Part shown: one piece after another, positions 6,842 through 14,965 of the stretch
How positions within the stretch are numbered: the stretch's first letter is position 1
Layout of the letters: each line of letters opens with the position of its first letter
NCBI GenBank assembly: GCA_039920305.1
Contig: JBDSEA010000070.1
Span: 1 to 19,771, forward strand
Source of the DNA: DASRAJ01 sp039920305
Lineage (GTDB): Bacteria > Bacteroidota > Bacteroidia > Chitinophagales > UBA10324
Reading direction: 5' to 3'
Length of the DNA stretch: 19,771 nt
Position numbers and translations under genes: made by a program
The notes under the pieces: model-generated
Database searches by the model: none
Seen by the model: only the letters and a program-made list of their open reading frames with translations
Told to the model about the DNA's origin: nothing

Positions 6842-7837
6842 GTGGTTAAAATCGGAAACATTGAACTCGGGGATTTCCCTTTGTTGCTTGCACCTATGGA
6901 AGATGTGAGCGATCCGCCTTTTCGTGCAGTTTGCAAAATGAACGGCGCGGATCTGATGTATACTGAGTTTATTTCTTCTGAGGGACTGATCCGCCATGCG
7001 AAGAAAAGTGTTCAAAAGCTTGACATCTATGATTATGAGCGGCCCATCGGAATTCAATTTTTTGGAGGCGAGATCGATACCATGGTGAATTGTGTCAGCA
7101 TCATTGAAGAGGCGCGGCCTGATTTGATTGACATAAATTTCGGCTGCCCTGTTAAAGGAGTGGCATGCCGGGGTGCCGGTGCAGGGATATTGAAGGATGT
7201 TCCCAAAATGGTAACTATGACGGGTGAGATAGTGAAGAGATCAAAGTTGCCTGTAACAGTAAAAACCCGGCTGGGATGGGATGACGGATCCATCAATATT
7301 TATGAAGTTGCAGAGCGGTTGCAGGATGTTGGAATTGCTGCTCTGAGTATTCATGGACGCACGAGGGAGCAGATGTATAAAGGCACGGCAAACTGGGAAA
7401 GAATTGCAGAAGTGAAAAATAATTCGCGGATGCAAATTCCCATTTTTCTGAATGGCGACGTTACTTCCGCCGGGAAGGTAAAATTCATTCGTGACCATTA
7501 TGGAGTTGACGGAGTGATGATCGGGCGTGCTGCAATAGGCAATCCATGGTTCTTTAATCAGGTAAAATATTTTCTGCAGACAGGCGAGCTACCCGCTGCT
7601 CCAGGAATTGAAGAACGCCTTGAAGTCTCACGAACACATTTATATAAATCTGTGGAATGGAAGGAAGGGCAACTCGGGATTCTTGAGATGAGAAAGCATT
7701 ATTCAAATTACTTCAAAGGGCTACCGAATATTTCGGTCTTCCGTGACAGGCTTGTCCGCATGGAAACTGTTGATGAAATAGAAATGATTTTTTCAGAGAT
7801 GGAAGAAGCGTACCACGGTGCCGAAGCGATTGCATGA
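6842..7837 (+). CDS. dusB: tRNA-dihydrouridine synthase B
   Basis: DusB is an FMN enzyme that reduces specific uridines in the tRNA D-loop using NADPH. The 331-residue TIM-barrel protein contains the substrate/FMN opening APMEDVSDPPFR (17-28) and YTEFISSEGL. The catalytic cysteine is C102 in DINFGCPVKG. Also present are the RGAGAG loop, TVKTRLGWDD, the FMN-phosphate-binding LSIHGRT (168-174), FLNGDV (202-207) and GVMIGRAAIGNPW. Translation starts at a GTG, because the family's N-terminus (MVKIGNIELGDFPLLLAPME) begins exactly there. It is divergent from the CPBP protease gene, has a good -7 promoter element upstream, and is followed by an SDR gene after 93 bp. Confidence 0.95.
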   Translation: MVKIGNIELGDFPLLLAPMEDVSDPPFRAVCKMNGADLMYTEFISSEGLIRHAKKSVQKLDIYDYERPIGIQFFGGEIDTMVNCVSIIEEARPDLIDINFGCPVKGVACRGAGAGILKDVPKMVTMTGEIVKRSKLPVTVKTRLGWDDGSINIYEVAERLQDVGIAALSIHGRTREQMYKGTANWERIAEVKNNSRMQIPIFLNGDVTSAGKVKFIRDHYGVDGVMIGRAAIGNPWFFNQVKYFLQTGELPAAPGIEERLEVSRTHLYKSVEWKEGQLGILEMRKHYSNYFKGLPNISVFRDRLVRMETVDEIEMIFSEMEEAYHGAEAIA

Positions 7838-7930
7838 AAACACTTGAAATCTTTATTTTCCCCCCTTTGCCTCTGTGTTCATCTCCGAATTAAAGAGGTT
7901 GGTGCTATCTTACCAAAAATTATTTTGTCA
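7838..7930. other. Spacer between dusB and SDR gene with Cys/Leu-rich open stretch
   Basis: The 93-bp spacer is open in the SDR frame from a TTG at 7844 and would encode SLFSPLCLCVHLRIKEVG. It probably is not translated as part of the SDR, whose NAD-binding motif starts at the ATG at 7931. The CCTTTGCCTCTGTGTTCATC sequence resembles repetitive intergenic sequence I have seen in environmental bacterial genomes, but I cannot verify that here. Confidence 0.3.
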
Positions 7931-8911
7931 ATGATTTTTGTTACCGGGGGAACCGGTTTTCTTGGAACCCACCTTCTGCGTGGATTAGTAAAACGGGACG
8001 AAAAAGTACGCGCATTGAAGCGAAGCTCTGCAAAAATTTTGCTCGAAGCTGAAGCCGCGAAACAAATCGAGTGGGTTGAAGGAGATGTGCTTGATGTAAC
8101 CGCACTGGAGCAGGTAATGAAGGGTTGTGATAAGCTTTATCACTGCGCAGGATTGGTTTCTTTTCTTCCTGATGATCACAAAAAGTTAATGAAAGCGAAT
8201 GTGGAGGGAACAGCCAATGTAGTAAATGCAGCACTGGCAATGAAAATCACAAAACTTTTGCACGTAAGCTCTGTTGCTGCCCTGGGAAGTGGTAAAATCA
8301 GTGAGGTCATAACTGAAAAGACAGGTTGGGATGCAAATAACCGGACGTCCGATTATGCTGTAAGTAAATTTCTGGGCGAGCGTGAAGTATGGCGTGGTAT
8401 TGCTGAGGGTTTGAATGCAGTAATCATAAATCCCTCCGTAATTATTGGAGATGGAAACTGGAAAAAGGGATCGGCAAGATTTTTTTCTGATGTATGGAAT
8501 GGATTGAGGTTTTTTTCTGCCGGGGGCACAGGTTTCACAGGTGCAAAAGATGTAGTGAACATTATGGTTAAATTAATGGAATCAGATATTCATAGCGAAC
8601 GGTTCATCATTAACAGTGAAAATCTCAGCATAAAGGAATTTCTTTTTTCTGTTGCAGATCAATTAAAAAAAACAAGGCCATCCATTAGTATAAAGCCATG
8701 GATGATGGAATTTTTATGGAGGGAAGAGATGATGAAATATAAGCTCACCGGAATATTACCGGTTGTGACCAGGCAAACAGCATATATTATTTCCCGCCGG
8801 TCATTTTTTGATAATTCTAAAGTTGTAAAAGCAACCGGATATCAATTTACTTCGGTTTCAGAATGCCTGGAGGAAACTGCAAAAAAAATTTTATCGGAAT
8901 TGAAGTATTGA
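7931..8911 (+). CDS. NAD-dependent epimerase/dehydratase family protein (extended SDR)
   Basis: The 326-residue protein starts directly with the extended-SDR nucleotide motif, MIFVTGGTGFLG. It has the acidic GDVLD at 51-55, HCAGLVSF at 71-78, the serine region HVSSVAALG (111-119), and the catalytic YxxxK as Y142-K146 in DYAVSKFLGE. NPSVIIGDG (168-175) is typical of NAD-sugar epimerase/dihydroflavonol-reductase-like members. Cofactor binding and an intact Tyr-Lys pair are seen; the substrate cannot be deduced. I chose the ATG at 7931 because the glycine motif belongs at the very N-terminus; the in-frame TTG at 7844 would add 29 atypical residues. It lies downstream of dusB on the same strand and ends 19 bp from the convergent LysM gene. 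Confidence 0.88.
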   Translation: MIFVTGGTGFLGTHLLRGLVKRDEKVRALKRSSAKILLEAEAAKQIEWVEGDVLDVTALEQVMKGCDKLYHCAGLVSFLPDDHKKLMKANVEGTANVVNAALAMKITKLLHVSSVAALGSGKISEVITEKTGWDANNRTSDYAVSKFLGEREVWRGIAEGLNAVIINPSVIIGDGNWKKGSARFFSDVWNGLRFFSAGGTGFTGAKDVVNIMVKLMESDIHSERFIINSENLSIKEFLFSVADQLKKTRPSISIKPWMMEFLWREEMMKYKLTGILPVVTRQTAYIISRRSFFDNSKVVKATGYQFTSVSECLEETAKKILSELKY

Positions 8912-8930
8912 ATCAGAGCATAAATCCTTA

Positions 8931-10208
8931 TTAACGATTAACCCTCAGCTTCTGCCCAACATATAAATTCTGTGAATAAAGACGATTCAGCTGCTTAATT
9001 TCCTCTATAGTAAGATTGTATTTCTTTGAAACACTATATAATGTGTCTCCTTTCGCAACAATGTAATACTGACCGGGCAAAATTTCATGTAGGGAATCAT
9101 TGGATGCATCCGCAGTATTTACTGAAGGGTCCACTACATCCGGAGCTGCACCGGATGTCTCATGCAAAAAAAGGGTTTGTCCGGCGACTGGCTGGGTACC
9201 TAAAACCATTCTGTTTTTTTCGTACAACTCACGCAGCTGAATACCATGATCTTTTGAGATGGTAAACATTGTTTCACCGTGCTGAACAATATGAATTTTT
9301 ACATCCCCGTTTTTTCTCTTTGGCTGCAGGTAAATACGGTCGCCCGTATGAACCTGCGAAGGATCAGTTATATCATTGTACCTCATGAGTCTGTTTATGC
9401 CAATTTCAAAACGTGATGCGATGTCATTAAACGACTCATTATCCTCAATTATAACATATTTGATGTTGTTAAAAACAGAAATGCGATTCGGCATATATTC
9501 CCGGTTTAATGCCGGGTCACATTCATTTCCTGATTCATGATTTATTTCCATTTCCATCGCTTCCGCATGGTGATCATTGGTTTTATTCATCTTCGCGAAC
9601 CACCTTGCACGATCCCTGTCATTTAAATCCCACTGGTGCAAATCAAAATCTTCGATACACCTGATCAGTGTGTTAGCATATTGCGGATTAGTGGCATAGC
9701 CACACTGCTTCAGTCCTTTTGCCCAGGCCTTATAATCAACAGGATCGTAAGTAAAAAGCACCTCGTAGCGCCGCTTGGTTCTTAAAAATTCAGAATGGTC
9801 TTTGTATGATTCTGCTGCTGAATTGTATTTGCGGAAACATTCCTGCTTCAGATCATCATCATATAAATAACTTTCACCGCCCCAGTCATTGTGGCATTTA
9901 ATTCCAAAATGGTTATTTGCTACGGTGGCTAACGGACTTTGTCCCGCCGATGATTCAATGATACCCTGTGCCAGCGTGATGCTTGCCGGAATGCCTGTAC
10001 GCTGCATTTCTTCCAGAGCAATAGGCTTATACTGCGCAATGTATTGTTCTACCCGCTCATCATAGGTCTGCTGTGCACCGGCTGTAATGGTGAGGAGGAG
10101 AAAACAGGCAACCATGCAAATCCCGGTTCGGATTTCTAACGGTATATGCAGGAGGTAATGGATCACTTCACCTTTCATTTTTAAATTCTTCTGATTTTCA
10201 TTCTTCAT
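8931..10208 (-). CDS. Secreted glucosaminidase (GH73/FlgJ-like) with three LysM domains
   Basis: The 425-residue protein has a hydrophobic export segment at about 30-45 (CMVACFLLLTITAGA, then QQ) after a long n-region. A glucosaminidase domain at about 50-195 follows, with the likely catalytic E85 in LAQGIIESSAGQS and the family phrases NNHFGIKCH, YKDHSEFL and KGLKQCGYATNPQYA. Three LysM repeats come last, at about 250-295, 306-348 and 381-424 (the last beginning YYIVAKGDTLYSVSKKYNL). Such enzymes cleave GlcNAc-MurNAc bonds in peptidoglycan and act in wall remodelling or daughter-cell separation. The start overlaps the O-methyltransferase stop as ATGA (10205-10208), so they are probably translationally coupled. 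Internal ATGs (for example residue 11) would give a more usual signal peptide, so the exact start is uncertain. Confidence 0.9.
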   Translation of the reverse strand: MKNENQKNLKMKGEVIHYLLHIPLEIRTGICMVACFLLLTITAGAQQTYDERVEQYIAQYKPIALEEMQRTGIPASITLAQGIIESSAGQSPLATVANNHFGIKCHNDWGGESYLYDDDLKQECFRKYNSAAESYKDHSEFLRTKRRYEVLFTYDPVDYKAWAKGLKQCGYATNPQYANTLIRCIEDFDLHQWDLNDRDRARWFAKMNKTNDHHAEAMEMEINHESGNECDPALNREYMPNRISVFNNIKYVIIEDNESFNDIASRFEIGINRLMRYNDITDPSQVHTGDRIYLQPKRKNGDVKIHIVQHGETMFTISKDHGIQLRELYEKNRMVLGTQPVAGQTLFLHETSGAAPDVVDPSVNTADASNDSLHEILPGQYYIVAKGDTLYSVSKKYNLTIEEIKQLNRLYSQNLYVGQKLRVNR

Positions 10209-10840
10209 TTCTTTCGCACCATCATTACTCCATCCCGAATTGTTACCAGTACATTTTCAACTCTTTCATCGCGCTGAACTTTGTCATTGAAAGCTACCAA
10301 AGCTTTCGTTTCCTGATCCTGCTTTTCATCAATAATCTTCCCGCTCCATAAAACATTATCAGCGAGAATTAAACCTCCGCTTCTTAACTTTTCAAAAACC
10401 AGATCGTAATATTTTGAATAGTTTTCTTTATCAGCATCAATATAAACCAGATCGAGCTGAACATCGAGCTGCGGGATGATTTCAACGGCATTGCCGGTAA
10501 GATATTTTATTTTTTTGCCCAGTCCTGCCTGCTCAAAATATTTCTTTGCCAGCGCTTCCAGTTCTTCATTTATATCAATGGTATACAATGTGCCGCCATC
10601 CTTCAACCCTTCACTTAAGCAAATCGCCGAGTAACCGGTAAATGTTCCGATCTCCAATATATTTCCGGGGTTCAGCATTTTGCTTACCATGCTTAGAAAT
10701 CTTCCCTGCAAATGTCCTGAGACCATTTGCGGCATATAGATGCGGACATATGTTTCACGCTCAAGTGAGTTTAAAACCTCACTTGCAGGCTTCGTATGCC
10801 CGGTGGCATATTGTTCTAATTTTTCCGGAAAAAAATGCAT
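10205..10840 (-). CDS. Class I SAM-dependent O-methyltransferase (COMT-like, methyltransferase family 3)
   Basis: The 211-residue soluble protein belongs to the O-methyltransferase family related to catechol O-methyltransferase and bacterial YrrM. ILEIGTFTGYSAICL (61-75) is the SAM-binding loop, and TLYTIDINEE (84-93) carries the ribose-binding acidic residue. The metal-binding residues lie in VYIDADKENY (D135, D137) and ADNVLWSG (D161, N162). The length is standard for the family. Members methylate small catechols or, in some cases, RNA; the substrate here is unknown. It is the first gene of a two-gene minus-strand unit with the LysM glucosaminidase, overlapping it by 4 nt, and it is divergent from the PorV-like gene. 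Confidence 0.9.
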   Translation of the reverse strand: MHFFPEKLEQYATGHTKPASEVLNSLERETYVRIYMPQMVSGHLQGRFLSMVSKMLNPGNILEIGTFTGYSAICLSEGLKDGGTLYTIDINEELEALAKKYFEQAGLGKKIKYLTGNAVEIIPQLDVQLDLVYIDADKENYSKYYDLVFEKLRSGGLILADNVLWSGKIIDEKQDQETKALVAFNDKVQRDERVENVLVTIRDGVMMVRKK

Positions 10841-10861
10841 GGGCGTAAAGTTGATATAAGA

Positions 10862-10873
10862 AGATGGCCATCT
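10862..10873. promoter_or_regulatory. 12-bp palindrome in divergent intergenic region
   Basis: AGATGGCCATCT is a perfect palindrome located 22 bp upstream of the O-methyltransferase start and 93 bp upstream of the PorV-like start. The position would suit a regulator site serving either direction, but no second copy was noticed in the window. Confidence 0.22.
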
Positions 10874-10965
10874 GAAACATTATTAAAACTTTTCTGAACA
10901 AGTATCAGGGAGTTGACTAAAATTGCAAACAGCCATATTAATCCGGTGGCTATTTTTCCACTCTC

Positions 10966-11964
10966 ATGAAAATGAAGACCCTCATTGTGATCCTGTGCCT
11001 TTTTGTATCAGCTACACAAGCACAATTGCTTCCGTCATTCGGAGGAAGCAGGACAGGAACGACAGGGTTTCAGTTTCTGAAAATTGCACCGGATGCACGC
11101 TCCACCGGAATGGGGGGAAGCATGATGGCCGTTGTAAATGATGTATCATCGCTTTACTGGAATCCCGCAGGCATCACAAAAATTGATTCCAAGGACTGGC
11201 ACCTGCTATTCAGTCAGGCCTTGTACTTCGCTGATCTAAACCTTAGCTATACGGGAATTGTGCATCCGCTAAGCAGGCAAACCTTTATCGGACTCAGCTT
11301 TGAAATGCTTACAACTGGATTGATGCCTGTAACTACGGAGTTTCAGCCATTTGGCACCGGACAAACCTTTTCAGCAAATAACCTGGCAATGGGTATTTCA
11401 CTTGCAAGGATTCTTACTGAAAACTTTTCTTTTGGCATCACCGCTAAATATATCCGTGAAAGCTATGCCGGAATACATGCCGGAAATGTAGTTATTGATT
11501 TCGGATTTCAATATGAGGTGGGGAAAGCAAATACCAGGTTTGCAGCAGGCGTTTCTAATTTCGGGTACAATACCGAGCCAAAGGGAGCTATTGAGGTTAT
11601 TACACTCAGCGGAGTTGATACCGTAAATTCATTTGAGAAAATTGGGGTACCTGCCATTTTCAGGATAGGAATTGCATGGGATGCGGTGAAGAAAAGAGAT
11701 CATATTTTCACCCTTGCAGGTCAGCTCAACCACCCTACTGATAACAACGAAACATACAGTCTGGGTGCCGAATATTCGTGGAAAAATATAATGTTTTTGC
11801 GCAGCGGTTTTGAATCAGGTCTGGATGAAACAGGAATTCCCAATTTTGGTTTCGGGGTTCGTTTCAAGCGAAATTTCGGAATGCTGCAGCTCGATTACGG
11901 GTTCCAGGATAAAACCAGTCTGGGAAACGTACATAGATTTACATTTAGTGCTTCATTATTCTGA
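10966..11964 (+). CDS. PorV/PorQ family outer-membrane protein
   Basis: The 332-residue protein has a signal peptide (MKMKTLIVILCLFVSATQAQ, cleavage near residue 18-20) and the N-terminal hallmark of PorV/PorQ (UPF0164) barrels: FLKIAPDARSTGMGGSMMAV, then SSLYWNPAG (61-69). The rest shows alternating beta-strands, ending with LGNVHRFTFSASLF, an aromatic final strand. PorV proper shuttles type IX secretion substrates to the surface and PorQ is a related T9SS component. This copy may be either a T9SS accessory or a general paralogue, and no PorU, PorT or PorN genes lie nearby. Starts at residue 1 or 3 are both possible. An NHL-repeat lipoprotein gene follows after 30 bp and is probably in the same operon. 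Confidence 0.87.
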   Translation: MKMKTLIVILCLFVSATQAQLLPSFGGSRTGTTGFQFLKIAPDARSTGMGGSMMAVVNDVSSLYWNPAGITKIDSKDWHLLFSQALYFADLNLSYTGIVHPLSRQTFIGLSFEMLTTGLMPVTTEFQPFGTGQTFSANNLAMGISLARILTENFSFGITAKYIRESYAGIHAGNVVIDFGFQYEVGKANTRFAAGVSNFGYNTEPKGAIEVITLSGVDTVNSFEKIGVPAIFRIGIAWDAVKKRDHIFTLAGQLNHPTDNNETYSLGAEYSWKNIMFLRSGFESGLDETGIPNFGFGVRFKRNFGMLQLDYGFQDKTSLGNVHRFTFSASLF

Positions 11965-11994
11965 TTATTTAACGCGAGAAAAACGGTACAACAA

Positions 11995-13221
11995 GTGAAA
12001 CGTTATTCACCCATACTGCACTGCATACTTAGTGCTGTCTTACTTTTGATTTTCACGGGCTGTGACTTTCTCTTTGGCAAAAAACAAGATGAAAGCAGTC
12101 AGCAAATATTCGAGCAGGGTGCCATTAATCCCGCCCTTACTCCTGATGCGGTGGGTTATGTGCCCATCCTTCCTTACTGGAATGTAACAAACCCTGTTGA
12201 TGTATATGCAGGATATGATGAAATGGTTTACGTGGCGGATGATAAGGGAGTGCAGATTTTTGATCAGAAGGGAACGCTGCAGAGAACCATTTCTATTCCG
12301 GAAGCCACAGATGTAGTTCAGGACCGGCGTTTACACACCTATGTTGCAGGAAGGGTTGACAAAGTGATCAGCGGTATTACATATAACCTTGCGGCGGTGT
12401 TTCATATCATCAATGCATCCACCCTTTCTTCTCCCGAAATTATTGATACCCTGATTCATCCTTATCTTGATGTTTCAAGAAACAACACTGCGTTTCGCGG
12501 CGCTGATGATGAAGCCGTACAGATCACAGGCCTTGCCACGCTTGCTGATAATACCCTTTACGTTTCCCGCACAGGACCCTCCAACAGTCTTGCAACTGTT
12601 GCCAGGCCTGATAACACCATTTTAATTTTCAATAAAGACGGGATAAATACCGGGTACACGAACGGATTGAATCCTGTCAGCTCCAGCCTGAAGTCGACGC
12701 TTGGAGTGAGCAGCATTGCCACATTTGCTGCACCCCCGCAAACTATCAGCGGCATCAGCACATCAAGGGATTTTATGCTGCTTCAAACAGATCCGAATGC
12801 CCGGTACAAGGCGCTTTGGATAAAATGGAATATCGACCCTGATGCCGGAGCAGTTTATTCGGAAAATGAGGCGCTGCTTGATTTTGATACCTCTATCGCC
12901 CGGCGGTTTCTTTACACACCCGATCGCTTTTCTTTCCCCTCTGACATTTTTATTTCTCCGGATGCAACAGGATATATTTTTATTGTTGACAGTGAGCGCG
13001 ACTCTCTGTATCAGTTCACTCAAAAGGGCTTCGAAGGCGTAAACCCTCCTGCTAACAGCAACATCACCAAACAGATTCTTGCCTCGTTTGGCGGTGAGGG
13101 AAGCGGACCCTTTCAATTTATTTCTCCGTCCGGAGTTTGCTATTTTAAAAAAATGATCTACGTTGCAGACAAGGGGAATAACCGGATTTGCCGGTTCAAG
13201 CTGAGTACGGATCTTGAATAA
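11995..13221 (+). CDS. NHL-repeat lipoprotein
   Basis: The 408-residue product starts at GTG with a lipoprotein signal, MKRYSPILHCILSAVLLLIF, then TGC (acylated cysteine C23). The following part has beta-propeller-like repeats: NPVDVYAGYDEMVYVADDKG near 66-85, FPSDIFISPDATGYIFIVDS in the C-terminal third, and a textbook NHL repeat at the end (GPFQFISPSGVCYFKKMIYVADKGNNRICRF). NHL propellers bind proteins or ligands; no catalytic residues are evident. The protein should be anchored in the outer or inner membrane, facing periplasm or surface. It is paired with the PorV/PorQ-family gene 30 bp upstream, which suggests a shared envelope role. There is no better ATG near the signal sequence. Confidence 0.85.
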   Translation: MKRYSPILHCILSAVLLLIFTGCDFLFGKKQDESSQQIFEQGAINPALTPDAVGYVPILPYWNVTNPVDVYAGYDEMVYVADDKGVQIFDQKGTLQRTISIPEATDVVQDRRLHTYVAGRVDKVISGITYNLAAVFHIINASTLSSPEIIDTLIHPYLDVSRNNTAFRGADDEAVQITGLATLADNTLYVSRTGPSNSLATVARPDNTILIFNKDGINTGYTNGLNPVSSSLKSTLGVSSIATFAAPPQTISGISTSRDFMLLQTDPNARYKALWIKWNIDPDAGAVYSENEALLDFDTSIARRFLYTPDRFSFPSDIFISPDATGYIFIVDSERDSLYQFTQKGFEGVNPPANSNITKQILASFGGEGSGPFQFISPSGVCYFKKMIYVADKGNNRICRFKLSTDLE

Positions 13222-13291
13222 TCAAGACTAATATGAGGAATGCCGGGTGAATAGCTGCTCTGAATCTCCAAGGACGCGGAATTTTACCATT

Positions 13292-14689
13292 CTAAACCAA
13301 TTTCAACTCCGCCACATTCTCCACATGATGTGTCTGAGGAAATAAATCAAAGGGACGAATTCTCTCCACGCTATATTTTTCAGAGAGTAACTGAAGGTCG
13401 CGCGCCTGGGTAGCCACATTGCAGCTTATATACACAATTTTCCCGGGTTGCATTTGCAGAAGCTCATTCACTACATCAGGTGCCATTCCGGCTCGGGGGG
13501 GGTCGGTGATCACGACCTCCGGCCTCCCATGCTCAGTATAAAAATTTTCGTTAAGTATTTTGGCTATATCTGAAACATGAAAAGAAACATTGCTGATGTT
13601 ATTGATTGAGGCGTTCACCTTTGCATCTTCAATGGACTGCGCAACTGACTCAATGGCTATAACTTTTTTACAAACGCCCGCGATGAACAATGCAATGCTT
13701 CCGGTTCCCGTGTAGAGATCGTATACCAACTCATTTCCCTCAAGTGCGGCAAAATCTTTAACGCAGGCATAGAGTTTTTCTGCCTGCCCCGTGTTCGTTT
13801 GAAAAAATGATTTCGCACTGATTCGGAATTCAAGCAGTCCGATCTTCTCTGTAATAAATTCTTTTCCTGAGTGGGTAATGATGTCAAGATCATAAATGGT
13901 ATCGTTGCCCTTGCTGTTAATGGTGTATTGAAGTGAAGTGATTTCAGAAAAAGTTGCTTTTAGAAATTCCATCAGAATATGGATTCTATCTCCATCCTTC
14001 CTCACAAAAACCACGAGCACCATCACATCGCCGGTAGTGGTCATTCGGATCATAAGGTTGCGCATTAACCCGGTTTGGTTTCGAAGGTTATAATATTCAT
14101 AGCCGTGTTCTGTTGTAAATTTCTTTACAGCTAAACGGATGCGGTCAGAAAGCTGGGGTTGCAGCGGACAACTCTTCACATCAAAAACACGGTCAAAGTG
14201 TTTCGGGAAATGATAGCCGAGAGCAGGAAGGTTTTCCTGGATGGAATTATTCTTCCATGAGTCACCGGTTAACCATTCCCGATTGGAAAAGGTGAATTCT
14301 AATTTATTCCTATAGCCCCTGTCAATGTTACAACCAACTATAGGCAGCTTTTCTGTTGGTGAAATTTTCCCAAGCCGCTCAAGGGTTTCATAAACGGCCT
14401 GTTGCTTGTAGCGCAATTGTACTTCATACTTCATGTGTTGCCACTGGCAGCCTCCGCAGTAACCGAAATGAGAACAAAATGGCAATTGACGATCACCGGA
14501 GGCTTGAATAACTTCGACCACCTCAGCTTCCATCCAATCCTTTTTGCTCTTGATCACGCTTCCATTTACTATTTCACCGGGTAATGTTCCCTTCAAAAAC
14601 ACCACCATTCCCTCATGATGTGCAATACACTTCCCTTCGTTAGCAAAGGATTCAACATCGAGGTATTTTAGATTTACGTCATTACGCAT
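13292..14689 (-). CDS. rlmD: 23S rRNA (uracil-C5)-methyltransferase RlmD (RumA/TrmA family)
   Basis: The 465-residue enzyme likely makes 5-methyluridine at 23S rRNA U1939 using SAM. A TRAM-like RNA-binding domain fills about 1-62. Four cysteines for a [4Fe-4S] cluster are present: C72, C78 and C81 in PFCSHFGYCGGCQW, and C174 in VKSCPLQP. The methyltransferase domain shows SFFQTN (295-300), the SAM loop YDLYTGTGSIAL (323-334), TDPPRAG (395-401), the catalytic nucleophile C423 in VYISCNVATQARDL, and the likely base E457 in HHVENVAEL. All key residues are intact. TrmA/RlmC-like specificity cannot be excluded from sequence alone, but the intact Fe-S cysteines and TRAM domain support the RlmD class. 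It is a single gene, convergent with the NHL lipoprotein gene. Confidence 0.93.
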   Translation of the reverse strand: MRNDVNLKYLDVESFANEGKCIAHHEGMVVFLKGTLPGEIVNGSVIKSKKDWMEAEVVEVIQASGDRQLPFCSHFGYCGGCQWQHMKYEVQLRYKQQAVYETLERLGKISPTEKLPIVGCNIDRGYRNKLEFTFSNREWLTGDSWKNNSIQENLPALGYHFPKHFDRVFDVKSCPLQPQLSDRIRLAVKKFTTEHGYEYYNLRNQTGLMRNLMIRMTTTGDVMVLVVFVRKDGDRIHILMEFLKATFSEITSLQYTINSKGNDTIYDLDIITHSGKEFITEKIGLLEFRISAKSFFQTNTGQAEKLYACVKDFAALEGNELVYDLYTGTGSIALFIAGVCKKVIAIESVAQSIEDAKVNASINNISNVSFHVSDIAKILNENFYTEHGRPEVVITDPPRAGMAPDVVNELLQMQPGKIVYISCNVATQARDLQLLSEKYSVERIRPFDLFPQTHHVENVAELKLV

Positions 14690-14965
14690 GCTTGCAGAAA
14701 ATTCATTGTATAAAATGGAAATTTTTGGTGTAATAGTTTATATCAGGATTCTTATCCATTCATGGCTATGAGCCGCTGAAATTTTACCTATCCCTTTAAA
14801 TTATAATATTGATCAGTACATTCAAAATCCGTTATACCTTCATAGCTGAGTTAGTTTATTCGTTTTCTTTGATCATTTCACACCTTTCGTCTTCCCTTTC
14901 CCTGTTAGCTAAAAAAATCTATTTTTGCGCCTCTAAAAAAAACCAAATCATTTCATTCTACCATT
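14690..14965. other. Divergent intergenic region rlmD / PPIase operon
   Basis: This 276-bp AT-rich spacer separates minus-strand rlmD from the plus-strand chaperone operon. It holds the promoter-like element listed at 14897-14927. I see no other gene, RNA or strong hairpin in it. Confidence 0.5.
14897..14927 (+). promoter_or_regulatory. Putative Bacteroidota promoter of the PPIase operon
   Basis: TATTTTTG at 14920-14927 perfectly matches the -7 motif TAnnTTTG. TTTC at 14897-14900 is one base off the -33 TTTG, and the 19-bp spacing is the consensus one. The predicted start site is about 30 nt before the ATG at 14966. Confidence 0.55.

Noticed and set aside
10951..10958. TATTTTTC, a near match to the -7 promoter motif before the PorV-like gene
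   Set aside because: It lies only 7 bp before the start codon, has a mismatch at the key G, and has no -33 element at correct spacing.
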